A DNA stretch of 64,000 nt from the NCBI GenBank assembly GCA_963922205.1, contig CAWUHX010000401.1:1-64000 (forward strand), given 5' to 3'. The position numbers and the translations under genes were made by a program. Below are positions 33,641-44,213 of the stretch, piece by piece. Below the pieces are notes generated by a model. It did no database searches and was not told the DNA's origin. It was given only the letters and a program-made list of their open reading frames with translations. The DNA is from Romanomermis culicivorax (lineage: Eukaryota > Nematoda > Enoplea > Mermithida > Mermithidae). How positions within the stretch are numbered: position 1 is the first letter of the stretch; each line of letters opens with the position of its first letter.

Positions 33641-34260
33641 GCCGCCATATCCAGGAAATGCTCGACAACAACTTCATCTAACAATCCCGCTCACCCTGGG
33701 CTGCACCGCTGTTCCTGGTAAAGAAGAAAGACGGCTCATGGAGACCCGTTGTCGACTACCGCGGAATAAACGACGTCACGCCCAGTGACAAATTTCCAAT
33801 TCCATGCATTGACGACTACTTGGATGCCATGGGACAAGCGAAATTCTTCACCAAGCTCGATCTCAAGGCAGGGTACTGGCAGGTACCCCTTGACAATGAT
33901 TCCCCGCGACAAAACAACCTTCATCTGCCAAGAAGGTTTGTTTCGATTCAAAGTTTTGCCATTTGGCTTGAAGAACGCATCCGCCAAATTTCAACTTTTA
34001 ATGGAAAGAATTCTTCGCCCGTACATCTGGAAAATTTGTCTTGTCTACATCGAAGATATTATCATTTTCTCGAATTCGTTTGAAGAACATTTGGAACATT
34101 TACAAATCGTTTTCGACGCCCTCCGCGCAGCCAACCTGACGCTTCGGCCTGATAAATGTGAATTCTTGCTGCCACAAGTCAAGTTTTTGGGACACCACCT
34201 TAGCACCCGTGGAATCGCTGACGATCCAGACAAATTTAAAGCTATCACCGAATAGGAATT
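33641..34260 (+). pseudogene. Reverse transcriptase, element 1 (YIED active site)
   Basis: It copies element RNA into DNA. Motifs in order, over two frames: [14 protein letters not shown]-like lead (about 33705-33745), [27 protein letters not shown] (about 33857-33893), a frameshift near 33900, then FRFKVLPFGLKNASAKFQ, the catalytic box as YIED (34046-34057), and KCEFLLPQVKFLGH. The family box is YIDD/YVDD, so the first catalytic Asp of the pair is Glu here. With the frameshift, this copy should be dead. Element 2 keeps YIDD. Confidence 0.92.
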
Positions 34261-35962
34261 TCCGAAGACCAAAAAAGGTATGCAAAGTTTTCTAGGCTTA
34301 GTCCAATGGTGCAAACGATTTATCCCCAACTTGGCCACCTTGTCCAGTCATTTGTATGGACTCCTACGAAAAGATGCTCAATATATCGCCACAGATTAAC
34401 ATCATGCCTCGTTCGAAGGTATCAAGAAAGCTCTCAGGTCATCGCCTTTTCTCCGCTACCCAGTCTACGATGGAAAAGCTCAATTCGTAATTCAAACCGA
34501 CGCCAGTACGACCGCCATCAGAGCAATCTTGTACCAAGAAACTGGAAATGATCAATGGGTCATCGCCTACAATAGCTGCGTACTCACCGATGCTGAAACC
34601 CGCTACAGTACAACTGAGCCTGAATGCCTCCCCATTGTCTACGGCTTCCGGATGTACCACCACTATGTGTATGGCCAAAAAGTTATTGTCCGCACCGACC
34701 ACAAGCCCCTAGAATGGCTCAAAGATGAAAAGCACCGAAATTTGCACCTCCAACGTTTTGCGATAAGCCTCCAAGATTACGATAATAAGGTTGAATACAT
34801 TAAAGGTAAACACAAGGCCTGTGCCGACTTTTTGTCCAGAAAAGACGACTGCGACAAAACACCGATCTCCAACACCGAAAACTTAACCGCTAAGATTTTC
34901 CATAAGGATTTTCACCCTGCTGGTGCAACTACGGCCGCCGACTTAACAGTACCGGATATACTCCCAGCAGCGGCCTTGCTGCCGAAATTGCTGCCGAAAG
35001 TCGACGCCGAAATCAACGCTGTCATTTGTGCAATGACAAAAAAGACCATCAGTCAACCCACACTCTCCAATTTAATGCCAGCCACCACTGACTATAGACC
35101 GCCTTGGGCCGAAGCAATAACGATTGCCTCTCACGAAGAAGTTTTAAAAGCCCAAGCCGCGGATCCCGCCATTTTAAATATCATCGCCGCCCTCCAAACG
35201 GACAACGCCGCAAAACACCCGCCGATTTTCTTCGTCGAAGACCGACTTTTGTACCGCCAGATTAAAGATGTCAAGCAATTAGTCGTCCCCGCATCCATGG
35301 TCGACACAACCCTTCATCAATTCCACGGCACAAAAATCTTAAACCACCAAGGATCCAACTGCACGCTAGCAGCGATCAAAGCTCATTTTTGGTGGCCCCG
35401 CATGGAAGAAAACGTTCAAGATTGGATCAAAACTTGCAAGATTTGTCAACTAATGACGCTGCGAAGGTCACCGCCCCTGCCGCTGTTGCCGATTCAATCA
35501 AAACACCCTTTTGAGATCGTGGCAACCGATATTGTCTATATTTCACCGGTAGGTGAGAAACGCCCGTACGTTATGGTTTTTCAGGATTATTTTACGAAGT
35601 TTGTGTCTGCACATCCGATACCTGACCAAAAAGCCTCAACAATATTGGAATGCTTCATCAACAAAGTCCTACTCACGCATGGTAGCCAGCTTATGCTCCT
35701 CTCCGATCAAGGTGGATGTTTTACGTCAAAGCTTATGCAAGATACTTGCGAGCTACTCAAGATACGAAAGGTTAAAACGACAGCATACCACCCCCAGTGC
35801 AACAGGATGGTCGAGCATTTCAATCAAACAATGATCGCCCAACTGAAGAAGTACACCGCCGAGGATCCAGACAACTGGGAGCGCTACTTGCCATGCGCCG
35901 TATTCGCCTATAACGCCACGCCGCATACAGCTACACGCCATTCCCCCTTCAGTTTATTATGA
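34261..35962 (+). pseudogene. RNase H and integrase (catalytic part), element 1
   Basis: From about 34470 a single frame runs 490 codons. RNase H shows IQTDAS (first Asp), ECLPIVYG (Glu; usually RECLAIV) and [10 protein letters not shown] (Asp). A linker follows, then the integrase zinc domain (HQFHG with H-x3-H and CKICQ with C-x2-C). The DDE core has ATDIV (Asp), LSDQGG (Asp) and RMVEHFNQ (Glu), all three catalytic residues retained. The frame ends early at TGA 35960-35962, where element 2 has CGA. This is the best preserved stretch of pol in either copy. Confidence 0.93.
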
Positions 35963-36013
35963 GGGTATGAGCCGTGCATCACCTTCGACTACAATTGCGC
36001 CTGCCGACTCACA

Positions 36014-36343
36014 TTGCCATTGAACTACGATGCCTATCAGCATATTCTTACGCAAGCGCAACTCAAGATGCACGAAAAGATAAAAGCTAACCTCGATGCA
36101 GCAGCTGCAGTCAGCAAAGAAAATTTCGACCGAAAAGCCCGAAAACGTGACTTTGCCATCAACGACCTTGTTCTTTTGACCAATACACACAGGGCTAACA
36201 AAATCCAACCCGACTTCATTGGACCTTTTCTCATCACGGACGCCTCCTGCGCAGCCGAAAACGTTGTCACCATCGATTCACTTGATGCGCCCGGCCACCC
36301 GCAAACCGTCTCCACGACGCGTTTAAAACCGTTCATTCCATGA
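36014..36343 (+). pseudogene. Integrase C-terminal domain, element 1
   Basis: RDFAINDLVLLTN and KIQPDFIGPFLI give the basic, SH3-like DNA-binding end of gypsy integrases (D-x-V-L-L ... P-x-F-x-G-P-F). It is separated from the core only by the premature stop at 35962. No chromodomain follows. Confidence 0.85.
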
Positions 36344-36930
36344 CCCGCCAAAGATGCGAATGAATACGAAGAAGGTGGACCGGGTATGCCTAACACTTCC
36401 CACTGCCAATAGTTTGCTTTGAAATTCTTCTCTTGTGATATGGCGCTCATCACACCGAGTTGTAAATAATCTTCATGTTTGTTTAATTTAAATCATGGCG
36501 ACCTCGTTGACGAAATTGCGATGCAGATCACATATTTCCCGATCAATAGTTTCTTTTTGCACCATTCACCAGCAGCAAACTCGACCTACTTTACACCATT
36601 ACATTACACATTTCCCCGAACTCCACACCTTGCTTTAGGAGGGGGTTTCTTCTTTAATGTTAGGTTCTGTTCAGTGCGAGGCCATTCGGTTTATTTCCGC
36701 CTGACCCTGGCCGCTATCACTCTCATAAGACTAATTGGGAAAGGTTGATTTTAGTCCCCATTAACATAGTGGTGTTTGTGTTGCTTTTTCGTAACTGTAG
36801 TGTTGCATTTTCTTACTTTACACTTTCTTCACCTTTCAGCGGCTTATTCTTTTACTATTTCATTTCTACTTTTCGCTTCCATCCGCAACAGTCCCATTTT
36901 CTAGCCGCTCTTCAAAATTTATTTTTCAAC
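36344..36930 (+). other. Conserved gap between pol and ORF2, element 1
   Basis: Largely non-coding yet well conserved with element 2 (59782-60312). It contains a purine tract AGGAGGGGG (36639-36647) and a splice-acceptor-like ACCTTTCAG (36831-36839) upstream of the ORF2 ATG. It may serve expression of ORF2 or act as an internal polypurine tract. Confidence 0.6.
36831..36839 (+). promoter_or_regulatory. Candidate 3' splice site for ORF2 mRNA, element 1
   Basis: ACCTTTCAG after a pyrimidine-rich stretch, conserved at 60213-60221 and placed about 90 bp before the ORF2 ATG. Inferred only. Confidence 0.35.
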
Positions 36931-37510
36931 ATGACGACTCCGTCGACCGCATCCACCTCCACAGCCGACGAGCCCCCACTGTACCATGAATCAATCAACG
37001 TCAACGAATGATATGTACGTTGGGCCGAGCAGCAGCCTCATCAAAACGATCTAAGCTTCGCCTGCGACAGTACTTTTATGTTTTACGCTTCTTTTGCTGC
37101 TTTTCTTGCATGCTCTTTTGCTTGGGACCCCATGGGCAGCCCCACTCTGCAGCCCCACGCCAGAAACCCATGGTCAGCCGCCGCGATCCAGTCATCATCA
37201 AGCTGTGGTACCCCTAGCCCACAACCGGCTGCTGCTTTGATTTCCGCATACGACAACTCTTGTTATCTCGCTATCATAGCCCGATCCAGTTGCCAAGATG
37301 TGCCCGTCAAAGTGACATCGCCGCCCAAGCCACCGTCTCTCAAGAGCGTGTTTCCTCCTCACCAATCGCAAGCAAGCCACATTCTTCTCTCGGTTCCACT
37401 CTAAAATCATCCCTTATGCCTCCACTTCGACCCCTCGATTTGGTACCCAATATGTCATATGTCAAATATTGCGCTCGCTCTTGTTTAAGAAAACAACATT
37501 AAACGTTTGA
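36931..37510 (+). pseudogene. ORF2 N-terminal part, element 1
   Basis: Starts ATGACGACTCCG (MTTPSTASTS), which is identical in element 2. A TGA at 37009 breaks the frame where element 2 has Arg. In an adjacent frame both copies then encode a conserved Ser/Pro/Ala-rich stretch (SFAWDPMG, NPWSA, SSSSCGT, AAALISA, SSCQD). No known domain is recognised. It precedes the exonuclease domain and likely forms the N-terminus of the same protein. Confidence 0.55.
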
Positions 37511-37532
37511 TCTGCGTGGCCGATTTGGAATC

Positions 37533-38806
37533 GTGGCACATTCTCCTCCAAACGTGTTGCCGCCGCTGATATTTCTTTCACCCGGAAGTTTGGGGCAGGC
37601 CTTGGCTGCCCAACCCACACCAAACTTCCATGGCTATACTCTTATCGGTTTCGACACAGAATTGATCATGGCCCGCGACATGAAACAGTTCCAGTTTATT
37701 GTGCCTATGCCAGCCGATTCTACGGCGTCTAGCTACTCACGGTACGTTCAACTCGCGTACCCGAACGGCACGATGTTTGTTTTCGAAACGTTCACAGCTA
37801 CTCTTGAAGATTGGACTGCACTATTCTCTCTACTCGACGGCGAACACACCGTCCTAGTTTCTTTGGATGGAGCCCACGACTGGGCGGGAATATACGCTCT
37901 TCTGGGTACCCAATTCCGGACCAATCGTCAAAAGAAGAACAAAGATCCCGTAGTAAAACCCATCCATTTTGACGCATACCGGGTCATCGGGAACATGGAC
38001 ATCTCCCCGCCGCTATATGAGCTGGTGCGACGAATTGGCTTCTTCCCCAAAAATCTACGTTGAATGCCACTGTTTCCGCCATGTGGGCCCTGGACGTCTC
38101 CAAACTACTGCTAAGTTTCCCAGCAGCCCTGCGCTTTTTCAACAATCCTTCGACATCGTTCCTACAATCTGATGTGCTGGCCTACGCGGCCCTCGACGCT
38201 TACTACCCACTGTTGTTGTTTTTGGTATTCAGTTGTTACGGCTTCATCCCCGAGGTTTACAACCCCCCCCCCGCGTTGTTTCCCCATGACTCGCTGGACG
38301 CTGCCGAAATTGACCACCTCGCCGAGACCGTCATCATCGCCTTTCACAACGTCGCGCTGTGGGATGTTTTACCCCCCAACTACGCTGATCGAATATACCC
38401 CACGATATCGCAAATCGCCTTACCCGCGATTATGCGAGACGAAGTTCTTTCAGCTTATAAATTTTTCATGTACGATTGCACAGCATCCGACCACGGTCGG
38501 TCTTTTGGTTTAGGAACGGTGACTAACGGTTTTCGAGACATCAAAGTCTTGATGCGTACGACTCATCCCAAGCTGCTCACCGCCCCAAAAGTGCCTAAGA
38601 AGAAGAAAAAGAAACAAAAAGATGAGTGGAATAAATTACCGGACGTCTCCGACGACGAAGATCCAGCCCTCAAACCGCGATGGATTTTGGATGACCCGAA
38701 ACGCCTTCAAGCAGCTGTCACCTCGGCCATGAAGAGTAACCTCACAGAACAGATCATCGAACTTCTCAACTTCCTGGTTTCCCTGATATACAAATTGGCT
38801 ATTTGA
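37533..38806 (+). pseudogene. ORF2 exonuclease domain: DEDD-type 3'-5' exonuclease-like, element 1
   Basis: Residues match the three motifs of WRN/RNase D-type 3'-5' exonucleases in order and spacing. Exo I is LIGFDTE (Asp and Glu at 37653-37661), followed by the beta strand YVQLAYPNGTMFVFE. Exo II has Asp in GAHDW (37878-37880). Exo III is YAALDAYY (38183-38206; Asp 38195-38197 with the preceding Tyr). All four acidic residues are kept in this copy. Compared with element 2, one base is missing near 38050, which shifts the frame. The tail (38540-38640) is Lys-rich (KKKKKKQKDEWNK). Known family enzymes remove nucleotides from DNA or RNA 3' ends. What it does for a retrotransposon is unknown. 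The domain also sits in the same place in element 2. Confidence 0.78.
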
Positions 38807-40078
38807 GATGGAATGCAATAGGATGATCCCGTCTTGCCACCCCTTCATCACGAGGTTGACGATGTCTGGATCGAACCCATTGCCCCCGATCAGCCATTGT
38901 GCGAGCGAACCTATCAGGGTACCCATTATCGTTATCACCCCTCCACCATTCTTAACTTTTTAGAGGTGGATGGAGATTGGTTCCAATGGCTAACCTCTTT
39001 CATGCCGTTGACCGGGCTTTTAGCTCCGCCATGCTCAGCCGAAAAATACACCTTCCTTAATGACTTGTTGCTCCGCCACGCCCAACCAATGAACTCCGCA
39101 ACCTGCGCCGCTTTTTAGGAATGTATGTGGTACCATAGCGACGGCAACCCCAAATAGCGCCTCACCAATTGGATGAATCGCATCCCCGAACTGGAACGGT
39201 ATTTCGCCAGCGAACCCGGAACGTATGTCTGCAACCGGTTCGCATTACGCCCGATCATATTCAACGAGGAATTCCATATGGAAAAGTCCGTTGAAGAAAT
39301 CGAAATTGACGAATCCGACTACACGGCCAATCTGCACAGTCGCTTCCACTTTTATTCATCATTCATCGCAATCATCGACTTTCAAAATTGATTCTCGTTC
39401 CCCGCGCATGTGTACACGTACCCCATGCCGACTACAGCTTCGGTGCACACCCTCACCGCCAAGGAACTACTTGACCGCCCTATTGATGTCGAAGTTGAAC
39501 CCGCGGATGAAGAACTCTTGGACACGCCCATTTTCAACCTCAACATAGCGAAGCTGCCGCCTTCAACTGACGCATCGGCCCTTCCTATGCCTGTCGTGCC
39601 ATCTGACATCACAGCAACTGCCACGCAAATCATCGATTTCTTGAAACTCACGCTCAACAAAATTTCAACCATTTCCCCGGCACTGATGGACGAATCTACC
39701 CCCATCCAACCTGCCGTGATGGATTCTGAAACCATGACCTCAGATCCAATGTTGACGGACATTCCTGAAGAAAGCACCGTAGATCAATCCAGGTCTATGG
39801 ACGTCGTTCCCATAGAATCCGCTACTACGATACCCCCAACGGCACCCCCTGTGGATCCACAAATTTACTTGGCGACTCCGGCAGTTTTGCCCGGACCTCC
39901 AATAATAGCCACCATTGCTGCTGCCAGGTATAGTGCTCCTGTACGTTTTTCGCAACAAATCATTTCAGCTACTCAATGGGACGCCTTGGCCGCAGCGCTT
40001 GCCGCGTATCACTTTCTCCGCCGCCGCCCGGTATGTTGTTCCCCGAACACCACTGGAAGGACTACCCTGCAATGCTGA
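38807..40078 (+). pseudogene. ORF2 middle region (acidic, Pro/Thr-rich), element 1
   Basis: Same frame as the exonuclease tail with four stops (38804-38806, 39116-39118, a TAG near 39155 and 39389-39391). The first part (EVDDVWIEPIAPDQPLCE, LEVDGDWFQWL, NRIPELERYFASEPG) looks globular but I do not recognise it. From about 39400 it is Thr/Pro/Asp-rich. Element 2 has lost about 1.3 kb corresponding to 38665-39985. Confidence 0.6.
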
Positions 40079-40750
40079 AAGAAGAGATACAACGCATTTT
40101 GCTGCTGCCAACGACATTGACAGCCCCGGTTCCTCAAGTCGCTCAAACGGCTCCGGTTATGGTTCAAACAACTGTGCAACCGCAGGTTCCTTCACCCCAC
40201 CGATCGCTTCACAGCCACCACCGGTGCCGCAACCGCCCCCCCTGCGACTCTAGTGCTGCCGACAGCGCCTGTGGATGCTCAAACCCCACAGGCCTCCAGC
40301 ATGTCCGCGCCGGCTATAGATCGCCATGGAAACCGCATTCGAAAGCCCGGACATTACGAACACTCCATGAAGCACAAACAACACCTTCAGGAAGAAGCCG
40401 AGTATCGAAAATCCCACAAAACGCGAACGACGGACGAACCCAGCACAAGGCGTAGGCTGCCACCCAGTACTTCGCGTGCTGAGCGCGGCAAAACGCCTAG
40501 CAAACAAACAACCCGTCGCTGCGAACAGCGCGACAAACAGAAAGCCCCCGAAGAAGCTCACAAATCTTCCCAGACAACTTCCACGCCCAAACCAAAAACC
40601 ACGTCCACGAAAACAGCAGCGCCGGCAACCCAACCACCTCCTGCTCGTCAAGTAGACAGTCACCGATCACGCCACGAGTCTCACTCTCGTGATGATCGCC
40701 ACCGTAGAGACACTCAGCAAAGTCAAGCCACTAGCCGCGATAGTTGGTAA
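40079..40750 (+). pseudogene. ORF2 basic region (Pro-rich then Lys/Arg/Ser-rich), element 1
   Basis: A Pro/Val/Gln-rich part is in the neighbouring frame to about 40250. The original frame then resumes with [20 protein letters not shown] and an Arg/Lys/Ser/Thr-rich tail ([15 protein letters not shown]). The composition suggests nucleic-acid binding, by inference. Element 2 conserves the [10 protein letters not shown] block. Confidence 0.6.
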
Positions 40751-41950
40751 TAAGAACACCGCGATGATGCACCGCAGCACCATACTCAGAGCGAGCAAAC
40801 GCGCCAGGTGCACACGACAGGTTTCTACGAAGACGTGTACTGCCGCGGTTTCCGACAATCACCACCAAAGTTAACGGATTATATTAGTCGGTTGCACAGA
40901 GACGCTGAAATTCAAAGATGTATGGAAGCCTTGAAAAACCCGCCCAAAGACATGTTCAGGGCTCAGCTCCCACCACCTCCTATGGATGTGGAACCCGCTA
41001 CGTCAGCCGCAACTTCGATTCCGCCTACGGTCACGTCGCAGCCGCCTACGGCTCCGACATCCACTACGACAACTATGGTAACTCACACCACATCGCTGCC
41101 GCCTATGGCCCCGACGTGGGCTCAGAGTACCGCGCAAGCCCAACTGCCAGTGGTTATCACAACTAAGCCAGTCCTTGGTGTTCCTCTTCCAGCAAGTTCC
41201 CTGCCAATTGTCGAACCCTGGTTGCCTAGCGAAGCTACTCGATTGCCTAACTATACGCATTTCCGAACCACAGATTCGCCCCATTGTGTTACGCTAGTGA
41301 CGCCCCGCTACCCGCCACCCATTGATCCATCCGTTGAATTTTTCACGCCACATACATTGCACGAAATGGTTTTGATCAACTTTTTCAGTCGTCTTGGTAT
41401 TGGAATCACCATGGCCATACACATTCGCGCAACGAACGCCTCGCTCGCTTTGTACCAATATTTCCGCGAACACTATCGCCCCTTATATCTTGAACAACAA
41501 CCACCTGTCTCGCATGACGTGGCCGCGCTAATTCTGCGATGGGTCCCTGGCCTATGGGCTGAGGAGCTCGGCGTCATTGACGCCGTTCACACCACCCATT
41601 TGGCCCTTTTCCTCTATGAATCTCGCGGCTTGGATAACCCGTCATGCTTGTTGCAGGCCTACAACACTGCTGTAGGTCTGATCGACAGCTGGATAGCTTA
41701 CCCGCAATACGCACCATTCCTGCAACCACCCCAAATTGCCGACATTCAACAAATTTACTTGCAATACCATAGCGAAACGGATCACCCTGCACCCCTGTTG
41801 CGTCGGCACGATTTCTCTGACCGGTGGAACTTGTTGCCACCGCGACTGCTGCTGCCAACAGGTTTGCCCTCAGACCCCCCATCGTTGATCGCTACGCAAT
41901 TGCCGCCTCGCGGTGTGAATTCTCTTTCTCCACTCCAATCGCAAACGTAA
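40751..41950 (+). pseudogene. ORF2 C-terminal conserved domain, element 1
   Basis: An open run of 380 codons in the same frame as the exonuclease tail. It starts with TGFYED and [20 protein letters not shown], then a Pro/Thr linker ([12 protein letters not shown]), then a helix-rich block of about 200 residues ([60 protein letters not shown]). I recognise no family. Element 2 shares the part that is inside the window. Its position before the PPT is that of env in errantiviruses, but I see no signal peptide or membrane anchor, so I do not call it env. Confidence 0.65.
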
Positions 41951-42717
41951 ACCTCCTCATCCCGTCGCCGCGATACCACCTATCACGGTCGTAATCGCAA
42001 CTCCCGCTCCGTTCCCTTTTGATGGCCAGGATGATCCTCGTGACCCTCACGGCTATCATGACCGTTACCGCCAAAGCAATCGCAATTGTCGCGATTATCA
42101 ACAACAACCTCGATATGCCTCGGACACTCGCCAACATCGCCGCCATTGACAGGAAGCTTTTGTACAGCAATCATCGTTTTTCTTTGTTCTGTTTTTCATT
42201 TAACCTCGTCTAATACCCGTTGTTTTCTTTTCTAATCTCCTTTTGTGTGCTTTATTTGTACTAGTTTCCCCAGCGCATGTGCAGCTGATGCTAAGACCAC
42301 GCAGTAAGACGACTGTTTGTTGTACGGCCACACGCCCCCCACTTGCGCCGTTCCTTGTCCTTTCTGCCTCCCCCGTTGTGTACACATTTTGTTGTCACCG
42401 CCGTCGTACTGGCTGGCCTCACCCTCCCATCGGTATGGCATCGTATGCTGGTGCGCTCCAGTATATCGGTGCGGATGTAGTGACAACGCGAGCTGCAGCA
42501 TTGCTGAACTTACGGCCTAGCTAGTTGCACTCGCATTGGGAGGTCTCACCCTATGCGCCACCCTAAAATCAGCTCATACAACCCCAACGACTCCGCCGGC
42601 CCCACTGTGCGATACCGAAGACCCCTTCGGCAATCCCGGTGACCGCCTGTAGTGGCGATTCCCTTCCCCTTGCACGTTGTGGTTATTTCTTGATGATGGC
42701 TTAGGGCGATCTACTGC
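41951..42717 (+). other. 3' untranslated internal region, element 1
   Basis: Between the ORF2 stop and the polypurine tract. No open frame of note. Pyrimidine- and CCGCC-rich words. Probably the 3' leader of plus-strand priming. Confidence 0.55.
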
Positions 42718-42730
42718 AAGGAGGTAGGGG
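42718..42730 (+). other. Polypurine tract, element 1
   Basis: AAGGAGGTAGGGG (one T) directly abuts the 3' LTR, the expected site of plus-strand priming. Confidence 0.85.
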
Positions 42731-43291
42731 TGTTGTAGTGTGTTTTCCGCCGATTTTCGCTATTTTTGTCAAAGCGCGTATGAGGCCCGCAGGTGGTAAG
42801 TGGAGCGAGCAACGCGGATCATTAGCAGCCGTCTTACTGTAGCGCACGTAACTACACGTGCGCTGGTCTCTCTATTATTATTCTTTTTATTATTATCCTA
42901 TGTTTTATATACTAAGTGTGCACCCGGCTGGCTACTACTATATTTCGCCACTCATCGCCTCCCACCATGCAGCCTTCTTTTCTCATCCCAGTGCGTGGGA
43001 GTTGATTATTTACTTTTCTGGCCTGCTTTCGTTTTGTACATAAGTTTCGTTTGTTTTTATTGCGTAATATAAAGGTAGAAAATTCTCTCCTTCCAGTTTT
43101 ACGCAACAAGGGAGACAATTAAGGAAATTAGACTTTTCCTTAATTGGCAGGATAATTAGTATCGGGTTTAAGTACTAGTAATTAGGGTAATCAGGTAAAC
43201 GTTGGTGCGGGAAACACGTACAAAGGACGAACTCTGGAATCCCAATCCTGCCTGTGACTCATCAATCGCCGACGCACTTACAAGTACAACA
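42731..43291 (+). repeat. 3' LTR of element 1
   Basis: 561 bp, TGTTGTAGTGTG...TACAACA, differing from the 5' LTR at about thirty positions by eye, so the insertion is not recent. Followed by TTCC, the right target duplication. Confidence 0.95.
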
Positions 43292-43295
43292 TTCC

Positions 43296-43692
43296 CAGGT
43301 TTGGAAAAGCCGGGCAAATATTTTGAATGCTGCAGTAGACGAACTGTTGGCAAGAAATTATAGGAGTCTAGTTTGTTCTTAGTGTAACTCCAAGTTCCTT
43401 CTTCATACCACAGGATTTAGCAGACAGATTTGCATGCTCAACTATACCGATCCACCAAGAAAGTAGACAACAACATGCAGACACTGGAGCTGAGCTCGAA
43501 ATCCGCGAAAGAGCAATGTTTATTCCTTAGAGCAGGAGAGTGCTTTGGGCTGGGGTCAAAATGGGCATCACTTACCAGATATTGTGGCACAGATCTTGGT
43601 ATTTATTTGTGTCCATCAACCAGGTGAGTACGGGACTGAAGAAACTGGCAAACTAGCATTTCCTGAGAGCTGGTGAAGTTAGGTTGGAGATT
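43296..43692. other. Unassigned sequence between LTRs
   Basis: No domain is recognised. A short block (gatccaccaagaaa) recurs near 44750, so part may be repetitive. Confidence 0.35.
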
Positions 43693-44213
43693 TGTTGTAG
43701 TGTGTTTGATCGGCTACCTACCTTTGTCATATTTTGTCAATTCAGGCATGAGGCCCGCAAGTGCCAAGTGGAGTGAGCAAAGCGGACCATCAACAGTCGT
43801 CTTACTGTTGCGCACGTCGGTACGCATGCACTGGCTCTCTCAATGTGCATTATTCTTGTATGTTTTATAACGTGTGCCCCCATTAGTTATTTTTCTCCTT
43901 ACTCGCCGCCACCCTTCACGCACGTCTTTGCTTGTTTTTCTTCCCGGTGCGTAGGAGTGAATCGTTTGTATTCTCCCCCCATCTCGTTTGTAAGTAAGTG
44001 TTTTTCTATTGTGTAAGATAAAAAGTGTAGAAAGGTCTCCTTTGCCTCTCTGGCATTTAATTAATTTGGGAGACAATTAAGGAAACATCTTTTTCCTTAA
44101 TTGGTAGGGTTATTAGTGTCGGGTTTAAGTACTATTAATTAAGTTAATCGGGTAAGCATGGGCATGGGAAATACGTACATTAAGGACGAACCCTGGGATC
44201 CCACTCCTGCCTG
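43693..44213 (+). repeat. Divergent, 3'-truncated LTR of the same family
   Basis: It begins TGTTGTAGTGTGTTTGATCGG and keeps the LTR landmarks in order: GCATGAGGCCCGCAAG, TCTTACTGTTGCGCACGT, GGGAGACAATTAAGGAAA, CCTTAATTGGTAGGGT, TTAAGGACGAACCCTGGGAT. Homology stops at CTCCTGCCTG, so the last ~40 bases and the ACAACA end are missing. A solo or truncated LTR from an older subfamily. Confidence 0.85.

Larger units (their letters stand above)
29009..43295 (+). mobile_element. Ty3/gypsy LTR retrotransposon, element 1 (complete, decayed, 14.3 kb)
   Basis: The element proper is 29013-43291. Both LTRs start TGTTGT and end ACAACA. TTCC flanks both sides (29009-29012, 43292-43295), so this is one complete insertion. 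Internal order is PBS, gag, protease, RT, RNase H, integrase, a non-coding gap, a very long extra ORF2, a polypurine tract and the 3' LTR. The order RT-RNase H-integrase and the integrase motifs place it in Ty3/gypsy (Metaviridae-type). Several frameshifts and stops break the frames and about thirty differences separate its LTRs by eye, so it is old and not active as it stands. ORF2 roughly doubles the usual element size. Confidence 0.95.

Noticed and set aside
40808-41950. Envelope protein of an errantivirus-like element
   Set aside because: The position fits, but there is no signal peptide, furin-type site, fusion peptide or transmembrane anchor in the frame.
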